Shown here: in pieces, positions 26,519 through 36,973 of the stretch
How positions within the stretch are numbered: position 1 is the stretch's first letter
How the letters are laid out: every line of letters starts with the position of its first letter
Assembly (NCBI GenBank): GCA_028716365.1
Contig: JAQUPZ010000001.1
Coordinates: 186,001-250,000, forward strand
Length of the DNA stretch: 64,000 nt
Source of the DNA: Kiritimatiellia bacterium
GTDB taxonomy: Bacteria; Verrucomicrobiota; Kiritimatiellia; UBA8416; YA12-FULL-48-11
Direction: 5' to 3'
Notes under the pieces: generated by a model
Databases searched by the model: none
What the model saw: only the letters and a program-made list of their open reading frames with translations
Told to the model about the DNA's origin: nothing
Translations under genes and position numbers: made by a program

Positions 26519-28669
26519 ATGAGAGTACACGAACTGGCTAAAGAGCTGGGGGTTCCCAGCAAGGATTTACTCGAGATGTTGCATACTCTTGGTGTTGAAG
26601 CCAAGAATCATATGACGGCTCTTGAAGATGATGATACTAAGCGTCTTAGGGCCGCAGTCGTCAAAGCCAAGAAAGCCGGTACTCTCCCGTCTGCAAAAAA
26701 AACAGAACCGATAAAGCAGGAGAAGAAGGAAGAAAAGCCAAAAGAGAAAACTCCGCCGCCGGCTGTATCTGTAAAACAGGCGAAAAAGGAATCAGTCAAA
26801 CCTGCGCCAAAGGTAAAACAGAAACCTGAGCCTGAGCCTGAACCTGAGGCTGTACCAACACCAGTCGAGTCTGAAACACCTGCGACTGAAAAAATCATTG
26901 TTGTACAGGGGCCGGTTGTAGTGAAGGAATTTGCCGAGAAGCTTGGAATAAGGCCAAATCAGCTTATTGCCGAGTTGATGGGAATGAACATACTGGCTTC
27001 TCTTAATGAGCGGATGGACGTTGCTGCTGCCAATAAAATAGCCGAAAAACACGGTTTTACTTTTGAGCATCAGAAGAAACTTACAGAACACACGTATGTC
27101 CACAAGAAAAAAGATACCGAGGAAACGGAAGAAGAAGTAGACAAGCCCGGCGACATGGTAATTCGTCCACCGGTTGTAACATTCCTAGGGCATGTTGATC
27201 ATGGCAAAACTTCTTTGCTGGATAAGATCAGGGACACTTCAGTTGCAAAAAGTGAGCATGGAGGAATTACCCAGCATATCGGCGCGTACACTGTCGAAGT
27301 TAACGGTCATAATATCACTTTTCTCGATACCCCCGGTCATGAGGCTTTCACGGCCATGCGAGCGCGGGGCGCCAATATGACTGACATAGCAGTTATCGTT
27401 ATTGCTGCGGATGACGGTATCATGCCGCAGACCAAGGAAGCCATTCAGCATGCAAAAGCGGCAGACGTTTCAATAATGGTGGCCATAAACAAGATAGATT
27501 TGAGAACAGCCAGTGCTGAAAGAGTAAAACAACAGCTTCAAGGTGTGGGCCTTGCACCTGAAGAGTGGGGGGGAGACACGATTTGTTCTTCTGTAAGCGC
27601 TATTACAGGTGAAGGTGTTCCTCATTTACTTGAGATGATCCTGCTTCAGGCAGAAATACTCGAATTGAAAGCAAATCCCAAGTTGCGTGCCACCGGCTAT
27701 GTTATTGAAGCCAGACTTGAACCGGGAATGGGACCGGTTATCAACCTGCTTGTTACCAGTGGGACTCTCCATGTAGGAGATGCCCTGGTCTGTGGTCAGC
27801 ATTGGGGAAGAGTCCGGGCGCTTATTAATGACCATGGTGTGAAATTGAAATCTGCCGGGCCATCAATGCCTGTAAAATGCCTGGGTCTATCCGGAGTACC
27901 TGAGCCGGGCGCTGAATTCAAAGTGTGTTCAAACGACAGGGTTGCTCGTTCGCAGGCCATTGAGGCAGCTGAGAAAGCCAGGACCGATAAAATCATAGCG
28001 CCAAAAAGAGCTTCTCTGGAAGATCTATTCAGCCAGATAAAAAAAGACAATGACAAGCTGGAACTCAAACTTGTTCTGAAAGCAGATACACAGGGTTCCG
28101 TGGAAGCCATAATGCATTCTCTGCAGGAAATCAAAAGTGCAAAAGTGTCGCTTAATTCTATTCTTGCCGGCACGGGTAACATTACCGTGAATGACGTTAT
28201 GCTGGCCAGCGCTTCTAATGCCGTGGTTATTGGTTTTCATGTGGCAAAAGAGCCAGGAGCTGACGCACAGGCCAAGCGGGAAGGCATCGAGATCCGGCTG
28301 CATACCATAATTTATGAACTGCTGGACGAAGTGCGAAATGCGATGGAAGGACTGCTGGCCCCGCAGGTGAAAGAAAAAGTAATAGGTCATGCCGAGGTGA
28401 GAGAGATATTCAGTGTTGGTAAACAAAGCAAGGTTGCCGGGTGTTATGTTACTGATGGACTCGTAACATCAAGATGCAGGGCGAGGGTTAAACGCGGAAA
28501 AGAGATTCTTTACCAGGGTTCATTGGTATCCCTGAAACATTTCAGGGAAGATGTATCCATGATACGTGAAAACCAGGAATGCGGCGTACGCCTTGACAAT
28601 TTCTCGGGGTTTGATAAGGGCGATGTTCTCGAGTTTTACGAACTTGAAGAAATCAAACAGACTCTCTGA
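26519..28669 (+). CDS. infB: translation initiation factor IF-2
   Basis: A 716-residue GTPase that delivers initiator tRNA to the 30S subunit. It has an N-terminal IF2_N module ([12 protein letters not shown]), a Lys/Glu/Pro-rich linker (about 55-130) and a second IF2_N module (about 135-185). The G domain follows with GHVDHGKT (224-231), DTPGHE and NKID, then domains II, III and IV. Length is typical for the shorter IF-2 type. The start has only a weak ribosome site (GAAGATC). It lies 81 nt after nusA in the same operon. Confidence 0.96.
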   Translation: MRVHELAKELGVPSKDLLEMLHTLGVEAKNHMTALEDDDTKRLRAAVVKAKKAGTLPSAKKTEPIKQEKKEEKPKEKTPPPAVSVKQAKKESVKPAPKVKQKPEPEPEPEAVPTPVESETPATEKIIVVQGPVVVKEFAEKLGIRPNQLIAELMGMNILASLNERMDVAAANKIAEKHGFTFEHQKKLTEHTYVHKKKDTEETEEEVDKPGDMVIRPPVVTFLGHVDHGKTSLLDKIRDTSVAKSEHGGITQHIGAYTVEVNGHNITFLDTPGHEAFTAMRARGANMTDIAVIVIAADDGIMPQTKEAIQHAKAADVSIMVAINKIDLRTASAERVKQQLQGVGLAPEEWGGDTICSSVSAITGEGVPHLLEMILLQAEILELKANPKLRATGYVIEARLEPGMGPVINLLVTSGTLHVGDALVCGQHWGRVRALINDHGVKLKSAGPSMPVKCLGLSGVPEPGAEFKVCSNDRVARSQAIEAAEKARTDKIIAPKRASLEDLFSQIKKDNDKLELKLVLKADTQGSVEAIMHSLQEIKSAKVSLNSILAGTGNITVNDVMLASASNAVVIGFHVAKEPGADAQAKREGIEIRLHTIIYELLDEVRNAMEGLLAPQVKEKVIGHAEVREIFSVGKQSKVAGCYVTDGLVTSRCRARVKRGKEILYQGSLVSLKHFREDVSMIRENQECGVRLDNFSGFDKGDVLEFYELEEIKQTL

Positions 28670-28756
28670 TAGATAGATCCGGTAATTCGGAAAAAACCGA
28701 TTCCATATTTTACAACAAGAAATGATGATATTCCTGATTTTTGAAAGAGACCTCTT

Positions 28757-29170
28757 ATGACAGTTGACAGATTAACAAGAGTGAATGAACTTCTGAAGCG
28801 TGAGATTGGAGAGGCTCTCTTCCAGATAATTAAAGAAGATGATTTTGATCTCTCGGCTGTTACCATTACACATGTCATAACCAGCCGCAGTTTACAAAAT
28901 GCCAGAGTGATGGTTTCCATCAGGGATCATCAGGATGAACGGCCAAGAATGCTGTCGTTACTCCGCAAACACCGCGGTAAAATTCAGGAACGTATCGGTA
29001 AGAATGTGATCTTGAAATATACGCCACGTCTGATATTTGAATTGGACACGTCTATTGAAAAAGGCGATGCAGTATTGAGCCTTCTTCATGACATGGAACG
29101 ACATGGGGAATTACCATCCGAAAATCCGGAAACATCAGACACTGTTAACGATGGTGGCGAAAGTGTCTGA
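28757..29170 (+). CDS. rbfA: 30S ribosome-binding factor A
   Basis: This 137-residue protein has the single KH-type fold of RbfA, with the opening RLTRVNELLKREIGEAL and the conserved region RPRMLSLLRKHRGKIQ. RbfA binds the 16S rRNA 5' helix during late 30S maturation and cold adaptation. It sits between infB and truB, the usual order in bacteria. The C-terminal tail (about 120-137) is acidic and unconserved. The stop ends immediately before the GGAGG used by truB. Confidence 0.93.
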   Translation: MTVDRLTRVNELLKREIGEALFQIIKEDDFDLSAVTITHVITSRSLQNARVMVSIRDHQDERPRMLSLLRKHRGKIQERIGKNVILKYTPRLIFELDTSIEKGDAVLSLLHDMERHGELPSENPETSDTVNDGGESV

Positions 29171-29185
29171 GGAGGCCGTTTGAAC

Positions 29186-29968
29186 ATGCCTGACGCAAGA
29201 TTCAATTATAAAAACAGTGCTCCTGCGCTGCGTTCTGTGAATCCCTATGACGGTATTCTGCTTGTGGATAAACCATCCGGACCCACGTCGCACGATATAG
29301 TTGCGGCTATTCGCGGTCGTTTCCGTTTCAACAAGGTCGGTCATGGCGGTACGCTGGATCCCCAGGCCACAGGTTTGCTCGTGATCCTTTTGGGTAAGGG
29401 AACAAAACTGTCAAGCCGGTTTGCAGGGTCTGACAAGAATTATGAAGGAACCTTACATCTGGGTATTTCCACGGACAGCCAGGATGCCCAGGGTAATATC
29501 CTGCGCGAAGCGGATTACAGTAATGTTACGCGCGAACAGATTGAGGCCGAGACAAAGAAGCTTACCGGAGATATCATGCAGATGCCGCCGATGGTTTCTG
29601 CGGTCAAGATTGGCGGGGTACCGTTATATAAACGTGCACGAAAGGGCGAAACGGTGGAAAGGGAACCAAAACTCATCCATGTTTATGAATTTAGACTTCT
29701 CAGTTTTACTCCGCCGCAGGCGACTTTTTTCCTGAGATGTTCAAAAGGAACATATGTCCGTACACTCTGTTCCGATATAGGTGACTCGCTGGGGTGCGGG
29801 GCACATCTTGAACAGCTTCGCAGGACCCGCTGCGGTGATTTCCGAATCGAAGATGCAGTTTCTCTTGATAATGTTATGAACATGGATCTGGCGGGTGTTG
29901 CGGAAAAGATAATAGGTCTTCACAAGCTTGCACCCGGTATTTTGACCACTATCAGCAGTGTCTCATAG
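29186..29968 (+). CDS. truB: tRNA pseudouridine(55) synthase TruB
   Basis: This protein of about 260 residues carries the TruB signature GGTLDPQATG with catalytic D58, preceded by LLVDKPSGPTSHD, and later KGTYVRTLCSDIG. It isomerises U55 in the T-arm of tRNAs. GGAGG at 29171-29175 lies 10 nt before ATG 29186. A TTG at 29180 is also in frame and only 4 nt from the same site, so either may be used. Gene order rbfA-truB-ribF is conserved. Confidence 0.94.
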   Translation: MPDARFNYKNSAPALRSVNPYDGILLVDKPSGPTSHDIVAAIRGRFRFNKVGHGGTLDPQATGLLVILLGKGTKLSSRFAGSDKNYEGTLHLGISTDSQDAQGNILREADYSNVTREQIEAETKKLTGDIMQMPPMVSAVKIGGVPLYKRARKGETVEREPKLIHVYEFRLLSFTPPQATFFLRCSKGTYVRTLCSDIGDSLGCGAHLEQLRRTRCGDFRIEDAVSLDNVMNMDLAGVAEKIIGLHKLAPGILTTISSVS

Positions 29969-29990
29969 GATACAAAAGAGACGCGGATTT

Positions 29991-30929
29991 ATGAAAATAA
30001 TCACAGATTTGATATTGTTGAGTAGAGAACACAGACCTGTTGTACTTGCGGCCGGTTTCTTCGACGGTTTGCATCGTGGACACAGGTGCGTTATAGACAA
30101 GAGCGTATCGGAGGCAAGACGTATTGGAGGTGTGGCGTGGGTGTTGACTTTCGATACGCATCCGATGAGAATTCTCAGGCCCGGATCTGCGCCTCTAATG
30201 CTGACTTCCAACCGGCATAAACTGAAATTACTGGAAAAAATGCATATTGACGGATGTCTTTTAATGCCTTTTACACGGCTATTGGCTGGGCTCAATCCGG
30301 AAGCTTTTGTTGCATTGCTTTCCAGTGCTGTGCCAACGCTTACACGGATTTTTGTTGGAAAGAACTGGCGGTTTGGTCACAGGGAGGAAGGTGATGCCAA
30401 GATGCTGGTTAAACTCGCGCAAAAACTGTTTATAAAAGTTACAGTGGTCAAGCCTGTACTCATGTCAGGCAGGATTATATCAAGTACGCGTATTCGCAAA
30501 GAAGTGGCAAAGGGTAATCTTGCAGACGCAGAAGGGATGCTTGGCCGTCCTTTCAGTATATTGGGCACCGTTGTAAAGGGAAGGGCGGTGGGAAGAAAAA
30601 TCGGATTCCCAACAGCCAACCTGAAGACATTTAATGAAGTTCTTCCGCCGTTTGGTGTATATGCAGTACATGCTGTGATTGGCAAACGGGTTTTGGATGG
30701 TGTGGTCAATATAGGTATTCGACCCACTTTTGGAGGATCAAACAGACGAAAGAGCACCATTGAAGTCCATCTGTTCAAGTACAGAGGTGATCTTTATGGC
30801 AGGGAAGTAGAGATTTTCTTTATAAGAAAATTGAGAGATGAACGGCGATTCAAATCTGTGAATGACCTGAAGAAACAAATAGAAAGAGATAAAAGAAGCG
30901 CCAGTAAAATTCTCCGAAAACGGCGCTAA
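29991..30929 (+). CDS. ribF: bifunctional riboflavin kinase/FAD synthetase
   Basis: A 312-residue enzyme that makes FMN and then FAD. The N-terminal nucleotidyltransferase domain shows GFFDGLHRGHR (about 19-29) and the ISSTRIRK motif. The C-terminal flavokinase domain shows GRAVGRKIGFPTANL and GVYAV. Both halves look intact. The ATG at 29991 gives the usual short lead into the FAD-synthetase strand; a GTG at 29958 inside the end of truB would extend it without conserved sequence. No strong ribosome site is visible. Confidence 0.93.
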   Translation: MKIITDLILLSREHRPVVLAAGFFDGLHRGHRCVIDKSVSEARRIGGVAWVLTFDTHPMRILRPGSAPLMLTSNRHKLKLLEKMHIDGCLLMPFTRLLAGLNPEAFVALLSSAVPTLTRIFVGKNWRFGHREEGDAKMLVKLAQKLFIKVTVVKPVLMSGRIISSTRIRKEVAKGNLADAEGMLGRPFSILGTVVKGRAVGRKIGFPTANLKTFNEVLPPFGVYAVHAVIGKRVLDGVVNIGIRPTFGGSNRRKSTIEVHLFKYRGDLYGREVEIFFIRKLRDERRFKSVNDLKKQIERDKRSASKILRKRR

Positions 30930-30946
30930 AAAGATAGAAGAATCAC

Positions 30947-30975
30947 TTTACAAATGTTGATCGTATATATATAGT
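30947..30975 (+). promoter_or_regulatory. sigma70-like promoter for rpsO-pnp
   Basis: TTTACA (30947-30952) and TATAGT (30970-30975) are separated by exactly 17 nt, each matching 5/6 of the consensus. It lies in the ribF-rpsO gap, 62 nt before rpsO. An internal promoter here would allow rpsO and pnp to be expressed separately, as in E. coli. Confidence 0.6.
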
Positions 30976-31036
30976 TCCCCGCAAACATAAAGGAAAAACA
31001 AAAGAAAAGTAAAAAAGTCAGGGTAGAGTGCAGTTA

Positions 31037-31300
31037 ATGAGTAAGATAGACAAGAAAGCAGTCCAGAAAGAGTTTCAGCGCCACGAGGGTGACACAGGTT
31101 CATCTGATGTTCAAGTTGCTCTTCTGTCCGATAGGATAGAAAAACTTACGGAACATTTGAAAGGACATGTAAAAGATCACAGTTCTCGTTATGGCTTAAT
31201 AAAAATGGTTAGCGATCGCAGGCGTCTCCTCGATTATCTCAAGGAGAAAGATGAGAAGCGCTACCAGAAGATCATTACCAAGCTGAACATTCGCCACTAG
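31037..31300 (+). CDS. rpsO: 30S ribosomal protein S15
   Basis: This 87-residue protein has the S15 core: the [11 protein letters not shown] turn, then [20 protein letters not shown] and LLDYL. It binds the central domain of 16S rRNA and bridges to 23S. I prefer ATG 31037; a GTG at 31028 adds three residues. The leader between the promoter and the gene is A-rich, and no S15 autoregulatory pseudoknot was resolved by eye. Confidence 0.96.
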   Translation: MSKIDKKAVQKEFQRHEGDTGSSDVQVALLSDRIEKLTEHLKGHVKDHSSRYGLIKMVSDRRRLLDYLKEKDEKRYQKIITKLNIRH

Positions 31301-31393
31301 CTCTCAGAACTTTCGATATCTGCGCCTAACACGCGCCTTCGAATCGTCTTTCCCAATATTCAACGGTACTCTGATCCAGAAAAGAAAGGCAGT

Positions 31394-33502
31394 ATGAACA
31401 ATTCAATATCAGTATCAGTAACCATAGGTGGAAAACAAATCACCCTGGAAGCCGGGCTTCTTGCACAACAGGCGGCCGGCTCCGTAACCATTCAGTTAGG
31501 CGACACTGTGCTTTTTTCAGGTGTTACATGTGCGGATGAACCAAAAGAAGGAATTGATTATTTCCCATTGCAGGTTGAGTACAGGGAGAAATTCTACGCG
31601 GCGGGACGTTTTCCCGGAGGTTTTTTCAAGCGTGAAGCAAGACCGGCGGAAAAAGAGATTCTTACCGCGAGGTTGACCGACAGGCCGATCCGTCCTCTCT
31701 TTCCTGAATATTACCGGAATGAAGTCCAGATTAACAACATGCTTCTTTCAGCAGACGGCGACAATGATTCTGATATTTTGAGTATTATTGCCTCAAGTTG
31801 CGCTCTTACGATCTCAAAAATTCCATTTCTTGGTCCGATCGCGGGAGTGCGCGTGGGCAGGGTTGACGGTCAGTTTGTTATTAATCCCACTCATAAACAG
31901 AGGGAAACCAGCGATTTGGATCTCATTTATGCAGGAACGAGGGATTTACCCCTGATGATTGAAGGTGGTGGAACGGAAATCAAAGAGGCTGATCTTGTCG
32001 CCGCCATGAAGTTGGCGCATGTTGAATGCGTCAAATTGATAGATGCCCAGCTTGAACTGCGCAGTAAACTCGGGTTGCCGGAAAAGAAAATTGAAGAACC
32101 AACCCGTGACGATACAATTCTCAACACGGTACGTGAGTTTGCCACCAATGAACTTACTGAAGCGCTGCTTATAGCCGGCAAGTTGCAGAGGGAAACCAGA
32201 ATCAAGGAGATAAAAACGGTACTCAAGGCAAAGTTGCTGGAAAAATTCCCGGAAATGCCCGACGAGCAGTTTCGTTCTGCTTTTGACAATCTTGAAATCG
32301 CGCTTGTCAGGAAAAATGTGCTTGAACAAGGCAAGCGGATAGACGGGCGCGGTTTCGACGATTTGCGGCAATTGGTCGCACAGGTTGGAGTACTTCCCAG
32401 GACCCATGGTTCTGCTATTTTCAGCCGTGGAGAGACACAGGCGCTTGGGATAGTAACGCTGGGGACAAAGTCCGACGTACAGGATCTGGATGCGGTTACC
32501 GGTGGACCGACAGAGAAGAAGTTCCTGTTACATTACAATTTTCCTCCATACAGTACCGGCGAAGTCGGACGTTTGGGTAGTACCGGTAGAAGGGAAATCG
32601 GGCATGGTGCGTTGGCGGAACGTTCAATAGAAGAAATCATTCCCAAAGATTATCCGTATACCATTCGCCTGGTGTCGGACATCATGGGATCCAACGGATC
32701 TTCTTCCATGGCCAGTGTATGTGTTGGAACACTGGCGTTAATGGATGCCGGTATTCCGATCAGAAAACCGGTGGCCGGAATTTCAATAGGTTTATTCACG
32801 GATAACAAGAAGGCGGAACTTGTTGTTGATATAATCGGTTCGGAAGATCATTGCGGTGACATGGATTTCAAGGTGGCTGGTACGCGTGATGGTATAACCG
32901 GATTCCAGGTTGACCTCAAAATCCGTGGTCTCGAGTGGAACCTTGTCGAAGCGGCTTTTGAGAAGGCACGTATAGCAAGAAACAAGATACTGGATTTTAT
33001 GGGTTCTGTGATTAAGGAACCGCGTTCGGAACTGTCACAGTATGCACCGAGGATACATGTACTGAAGATTGATCCGGAGAAGATCGGTGAACTAATTGGT
33101 CCGGGCGGTAAGAACATACGCCGTATAACAGAACTTTCTGGGGCGCAGATAGACATCGAGGATGATGGAACTGTAAGTATATTTACAGCAAATCAGGAAT
33201 CACTTGATGTTGCGATGCGTGAAGTTAATATGATTGCAGCCGAGCCGGAAGAAGGTATGATTTATGATGGTACTGTTACCGGTATCAAGGAATTTGGTGC
33301 ATTTGTTGAAATCCTGCCAGGCAGGGATGGACTTGTTCATATAAGCGAGCTGGCTGATTTCCGGGTTAAGAGGGTTGAAGATATCTGCAAAATCGGTGAC
33401 CAGATGTGGGTCAAATGTATCGGCGTTGATGACCGCGGTAGAATCAAACTCAGTCGCAGAGAGGCCATGCGGGAGAAAGATGCTCCTCAGCAGCCGCAGT
33501 AG
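31394..33502 (+). CDS. pnp: polyribonucleotide nucleotidyltransferase
   Basis: At 702 residues this is full-length PNPase: first RNase PH domain (to about 145), helical linker, second RNase PH domain (about 310-540 with FSRGETQ and GSNGSSSMASV), KH domain (GELIGPGGKNIRRI, about 565-580) and S1 domain (YDGTVTGIKEFGAFVEI, about 625-695). It degrades RNA 3' to 5' using phosphate and can add tails. GAAAGG lies about 8 nt before the ATG. rpsO-pnp adjacency is widely conserved. Confidence 0.96.
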   Translation: MNNSISVSVTIGGKQITLEAGLLAQQAAGSVTIQLGDTVLFSGVTCADEPKEGIDYFPLQVEYREKFYAAGRFPGGFFKREARPAEKEILTARLTDRPIRPLFPEYYRNEVQINNMLLSADGDNDSDILSIIASSCALTISKIPFLGPIAGVRVGRVDGQFVINPTHKQRETSDLDLIYAGTRDLPLMIEGGGTEIKEADLVAAMKLAHVECVKLIDAQLELRSKLGLPEKKIEEPTRDDTILNTVREFATNELTEALLIAGKLQRETRIKEIKTVLKAKLLEKFPEMPDEQFRSAFDNLEIALVRKNVLEQGKRIDGRGFDDLRQLVAQVGVLPRTHGSAIFSRGETQALGIVTLGTKSDVQDLDAVTGGPTEKKFLLHYNFPPYSTGEVGRLGSTGRREIGHGALAERSIEEIIPKDYPYTIRLVSDIMGSNGSSSMASVCVGTLALMDAGIPIRKPVAGISIGLFTDNKKAELVVDIIGSEDHCGDMDFKVAGTRDGITGFQVDLKIRGLEWNLVEAAFEKARIARNKILDFMGSVIKEPRSELSQYAPRIHVLKIDPEKIGELIGPGGKNIRRITELSGAQIDIEDDGTVSIFTANQESLDVAMREVNMIAAEPEEGMIYDGTVTGIKEFGAFVEILPGRDGLVHISELADFRVKRVEDICKIGDQMWVKCIGVDDRGRIKLSRREAMREKDAPQQPQ

Positions 33503-33572
33503 GTTGAAATACCGGACTGCAGGCTGAGCACGAGAGGTTGTCTCTCTGGTGATGGGCGGGGGACAGCGTTTT

Positions 33573-34562
33573 ATGATGCTCCGGATAAAACAGTTTCTGG
33601 CTATGGCCGGACTTACGGCTTTGGAAGCAATACGTCAGCCAATATGCCTCCTTTTGTCCGCAGGATGTGTGGTCCTTATTGCCGCGGTTCCACTTATGAT
33701 CATGCACACATTCGGCGAGGATGGCAAACAGGTCCGTGACAGTGCACTTGCATTTCATTTTGTGTTTGGACTTTTTATTGCAGGACATGCTTCAGGGACT
33801 CTGCTTTCCCACGAGATGAAAAGCGGTACTGCTTCGGCAGTACTCAGCAAACCGGTAAGTCGTGAACTTTTCTTTTTGTCAAAATTTACCGGTATAACCG
33901 TGGTGGTTATGCTGTTTTCCATGTGTGCGGCAATAGCAACACTTTTAAGTGAACGTGTTGCCGAGAAATTCTATTTCACAAATACTCTTACCGGTTATAT
34001 TACTGATACACAAACAGGCGCCATGCTTTTCGGTGCGCCTTTTGTGGCATGCCTGGTTGCGGCATTAATCAACTACAGGTTCAAACGGCCATTTGCATCG
34101 ACAGCGTTTGTTATGCTTTTGTTTTCGCTCTTGTTTGTTCTTGTCATGAGCGGTTTTTTTGAAAGAAATGGTACTTGGATGCCATACGATTTTCATGTGC
34201 AGTGGCGTATTGTGCCTGTAAGTATACTCATCACAATGGCATTAGTTGTCCTGGCTGCAATTGCCATAGCCCTTTCAACAAGGTTGGACACGGTCCCGAC
34301 GCTGGTAATTTCCAGTACGGTATTTTTACTTGGATTGATGTCCGATTATATTTTCGGACGTTTTGCTGAAAATTCAGGTTTTTCTGCGTTCCTTTATATG
34401 GTGGTACCGAATTGGCAGCATTTCTGGGCGGCTGATGCACTTTCCGGGGGTGGGAATGTTCCGTGGGAATATGTTATAAATGCGGGTTTGTATGCGGCAG
34501 CTTATTCCACGGGAATCCTGTGTCTTGGAATGTTTTCGTTCAGACACGTTGAGATGAAATGA
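33573..34562 (+). CDS. ABC-2 type transporter permease
   Basis: An inner-membrane protein of about 329 residues with roughly eight hydrophobic segments in the ABC-2 (NosY-like) layout. The GTLLSHEMKSGTASAVLSKP region is the amphipathic segment typical of such permeases. It is followed by the ATPase (26 nt gap) and a second permease, so the three probably form one heteromeric exporter. GGGCGGGGGA precedes the ATG at 33573; an upstream GTG at 33549 is possible. The substrate is not evident. Confidence 0.78.
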   Translation: MMLRIKQFLAMAGLTALEAIRQPICLLLSAGCVVLIAAVPLMIMHTFGEDGKQVRDSALAFHFVFGLFIAGHASGTLLSHEMKSGTASAVLSKPVSRELFFLSKFTGITVVVMLFSMCAAIATLLSERVAEKFYFTNTLTGYITDTQTGAMLFGAPFVACLVAALINYRFKRPFASTAFVMLLFSLLFVLVMSGFFERNGTWMPYDFHVQWRIVPVSILITMALVVLAAIAIALSTRLDTVPTLVISSTVFLLGLMSDYIFGRFAENSGFSAFLYMVVPNWQHFWAADALSGGGNVPWEYVINAGLYAAAYSTGILCLGMFSFRHVEMK

Positions 34563-34588
34563 AACAGTAATGGGCGGAGGAACGTCCA

Positions 34589-35524
34589 ATGGATGAACAA
34601 AAAGAAAATGATGTAATTGTTGAAGTTCACAACCTGGTAAAGGTGTTTAAAGATTTCTGGCAGAGACCAAAGGTAAGGGCCGTTGATGGGTTGGACCTGG
34701 AAATACGCCGGGGAGAAATATTCGGGCTTTTGGGTCCCAATGGTTCCGGAAAGAGTACTACAATAAAGATTCTGCTTGGTTTGTTGCATGCAACATCTGG
34801 AAATGTCCTTGTGTTTAACCGTTCACCTCGTGATGTTGAAATCAAGGCGCGCATTGGATATCTGCCTGAAGAATCTTATCTGTACAACTATCTGAGTCCT
34901 TGTGAAACGCTCAATTTTTATGGGCGACTGTTTGACCTGAAAAACAGTGTAAGGAAGGAACGGATCTGGCAATTGCTGGAGATGACCGGGCTCACACATG
35001 CCGCCAACCGTTCAGTCGGCGAATTTTCGAAAGGAATGGCGCGGCGTGTGGGGCTTGCGCAGGCGCTGATAAATGATCCTGAACTCGTAATACTGGATGA
35101 GCCTACATCGGGACTTGACCCTGTCGGGTGCAGACAGGTGAAAGACTTAATGCTGACCCTGGCAAAAAGGGGCAAGACGATCATTCTTTCTTCACACCTG
35201 CTTGCAGATGTTGAGGACGTCTGTGACCGTATTGCCATCCTCTATAATGGAAGCATCAAGGCGCTGGGGAGTGTAAATCAACTACTCGAAAAGCAGGAGA
35301 GTGTGAGATTTACAATGCCATCCCTGTCACCGGATGTGATGAAAAAGGTTCTCGAACTGATCAGGGAAAAAATAGGCAAGGAACCGGAAGTGGACCATCC
35401 ATCCATGAATCTTGAACAGTTCTTCCTTGAGGTTGTGGAGAAAGCGCACAAAGCAACATCACAACAGTCGGGTGTTGCTCCAACTGAAAGAATGGCCGAT
35501 TATTTATTGATAAAAGACAAGTAA
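34589..35524 (+). CDS. ABC transporter ATP-binding protein
   Basis: A 311-residue ATPase with Walker A GPNGSGKST (about 47-55), signature FSKGMARRVGLAQ, Walker B VILDEP and the switch histidine in SSHLL. The subclass is that of ABC-2 exporters (NosF/CcmA-like, DrrA-like). A C-terminal extension after about residue 225 contains a small regulatory-type domain. GGAGG lies 8 nt before the ATG. The stop overlaps the next permease by one base (TAATG), indicating coupled translation. Confidence 0.9.
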   Translation: MDEQKENDVIVEVHNLVKVFKDFWQRPKVRAVDGLDLEIRRGEIFGLLGPNGSGKSTTIKILLGLLHATSGNVLVFNRSPRDVEIKARIGYLPEESYLYNYLSPCETLNFYGRLFDLKNSVRKERIWQLLEMTGLTHAANRSVGEFSKGMARRVGLAQALINDPELVILDEPTSGLDPVGCRQVKDLMLTLAKRGKTIILSSHLLADVEDVCDRIAILYNGSIKALGSVNQLLEKQESVRFTMPSLSPDVMKKVLELIREKIGKEPEVDHPSMNLEQFFLEVVEKAHKATSQQSGVAPTERMADYLLIKDK

Positions 35525-36957
35525 TGAACCGGATTCTGGCAATAGCTTCTCTTCAGATAAGGGCGGCAATACGGTCCAAACTGTTTGTCAGCCTTATGGT
35601 TATTCTTGTTCTTGTAGTGTTTGGTTTCCCAATGACGGTTAAGGGAGACGGCACCTTGGCAGGGCAAATCAAGGTTATCCTCTACTATACGCTTGGATTG
35701 ACATCGATAATTCTCGGTATAACTACATTGTGGGTATCCAGCGGAACAATTGCCCAGGAGATAGAATCGAGACAGATACATCTGATTGCAGTCAAACCCG
35801 TTCATTATTTTGAAATATGGCTTGGCAAATGGTTCGGGTTATTAACCATAAATGCTGCGTTATTGTGTTTTGCGGGATTGATAATCCTGGCGCTTGTTCA
35901 CTGGAATGTTAAAGCAGGCGGCAAGAATAATCAGGAACGCCGGATTGTCAAAGAACAGTTACTCGCAGGCAGGAGATTGATTCATCCGCGTGATACACTA
36001 CAGCAGGAGGTATTTACGCGGTATCACAACATGTTGAGTAACGGCATGATGTCGCCTGAACTTTCACGTGATGAAGCTTTTTCAGAAATTAAAAAGCAGT
36101 TACTTGCCGAGAAAACAGTTATCGGGCCTTCATCTGTTAAGAAATGGATACTTGAAATTCCGTCTTTCTGCAGCGGAAAGGGATATGAAATTGAAAAGTT
36201 TGAATTGAAAGTCCGTTTTTCTCCGGTCAGAAAGGGTGATAATCCTGTTTTTGGTGAGTGGAGAATAGGAACGGAACGTAATTTTATTCTCTTCAAAATG
36301 ACTACGGACAATAATCTGGATGGAATGCATCAGATTACCATTCCACTTACACAATCAGTTATGGATACAGTAATGGTACAATCTGGTGAAGCGGGCAACC
36401 ATTCAAATCGTAAAATGATTTTAGAGTACAGGAATGGAGACGGAGAAAAATCAAGGACTGTGGTATTTGATCGTGAACGCGGTATAGAACTGTTCATTCG
36501 CGAGAGCGGTTTTGAATCCAATCTTGTCCGATCTCTGCTTGTTATCCTTTGTCGTCTTGCATTGCTTGCAGCACTGGGATTGACGGCGAGTGTTCTTTTT
36601 TCATTCCCTGTGGCAACCTTCAGCGCTTTTTCCGTCATACTTGTTTCCATAGTCACGCACTATTTTGTTGTCATGATGGCAACAGACATCGGCAGTTGCT
36701 GTGAAGCACATAGCCAAAAGTCTTCAGATCATAGTTTCTGGCAGGTAACCAGTGAGAAAACAGCAAAGAAACTTGATACCATTTTCGAACCTGTCATGCG
36801 CTTGAAGGCGGTGGAGCCATTTTCAGATGGCGTACTGGTACCGTGGGAGGATGTCGGCGAGGCGGTATTTACAATGGCCATTATTTACCCGGGATTATTG
36901 GGTATTGGGGGGTTGTTGTTGTTCCGGCGACGGGAATTGGCGCTTCCATATACTTGA
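35524..36957 (+). CDS. ABC-2 type transporter permease with large soluble loop
   Basis: A 477-residue protein with an N-terminal membrane segment, two further spans by about residue 130, a soluble domain of some 190 residues (about 140-330) and further C-terminal spans. The EIESRQIHLIAVKPVHYFE segment resembles the coupling region of ABC-2 permeases and parallels the other permease of the locus. The soluble domain is predicted extracytoplasmic and may hold the substrate or an envelope partner. The TPR-like protein begins 16 nt downstream, so all four are likely co-transcribed. Confidence 0.75.
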   Translation: MNRILAIASLQIRAAIRSKLFVSLMVILVLVVFGFPMTVKGDGTLAGQIKVILYYTLGLTSIILGITTLWVSSGTIAQEIESRQIHLIAVKPVHYFEIWLGKWFGLLTINAALLCFAGLIILALVHWNVKAGGKNNQERRIVKEQLLAGRRLIHPRDTLQQEVFTRYHNMLSNGMMSPELSRDEAFSEIKKQLLAEKTVIGPSSVKKWILEIPSFCSGKGYEIEKFELKVRFSPVRKGDNPVFGEWRIGTERNFILFKMTTDNNLDGMHQITIPLTQSVMDTVMVQSGEAGNHSNRKMILEYRNGDGEKSRTVVFDRERGIELFIRESGFESNLVRSLLVILCRLALLAALGLTASVLFSFPVATFSAFSVILVSIVTHYFVVMMATDIGSCCEAHSQKSSDHSFWQVTSEKTAKKLDTIFEPVMRLKAVEPFSDGVLVPWEDVGEAVFTMAIIYPGLLGIGGLLLFRRRELALPYT

Positions 36958-36973
36958 TGAAAATTCAACGATA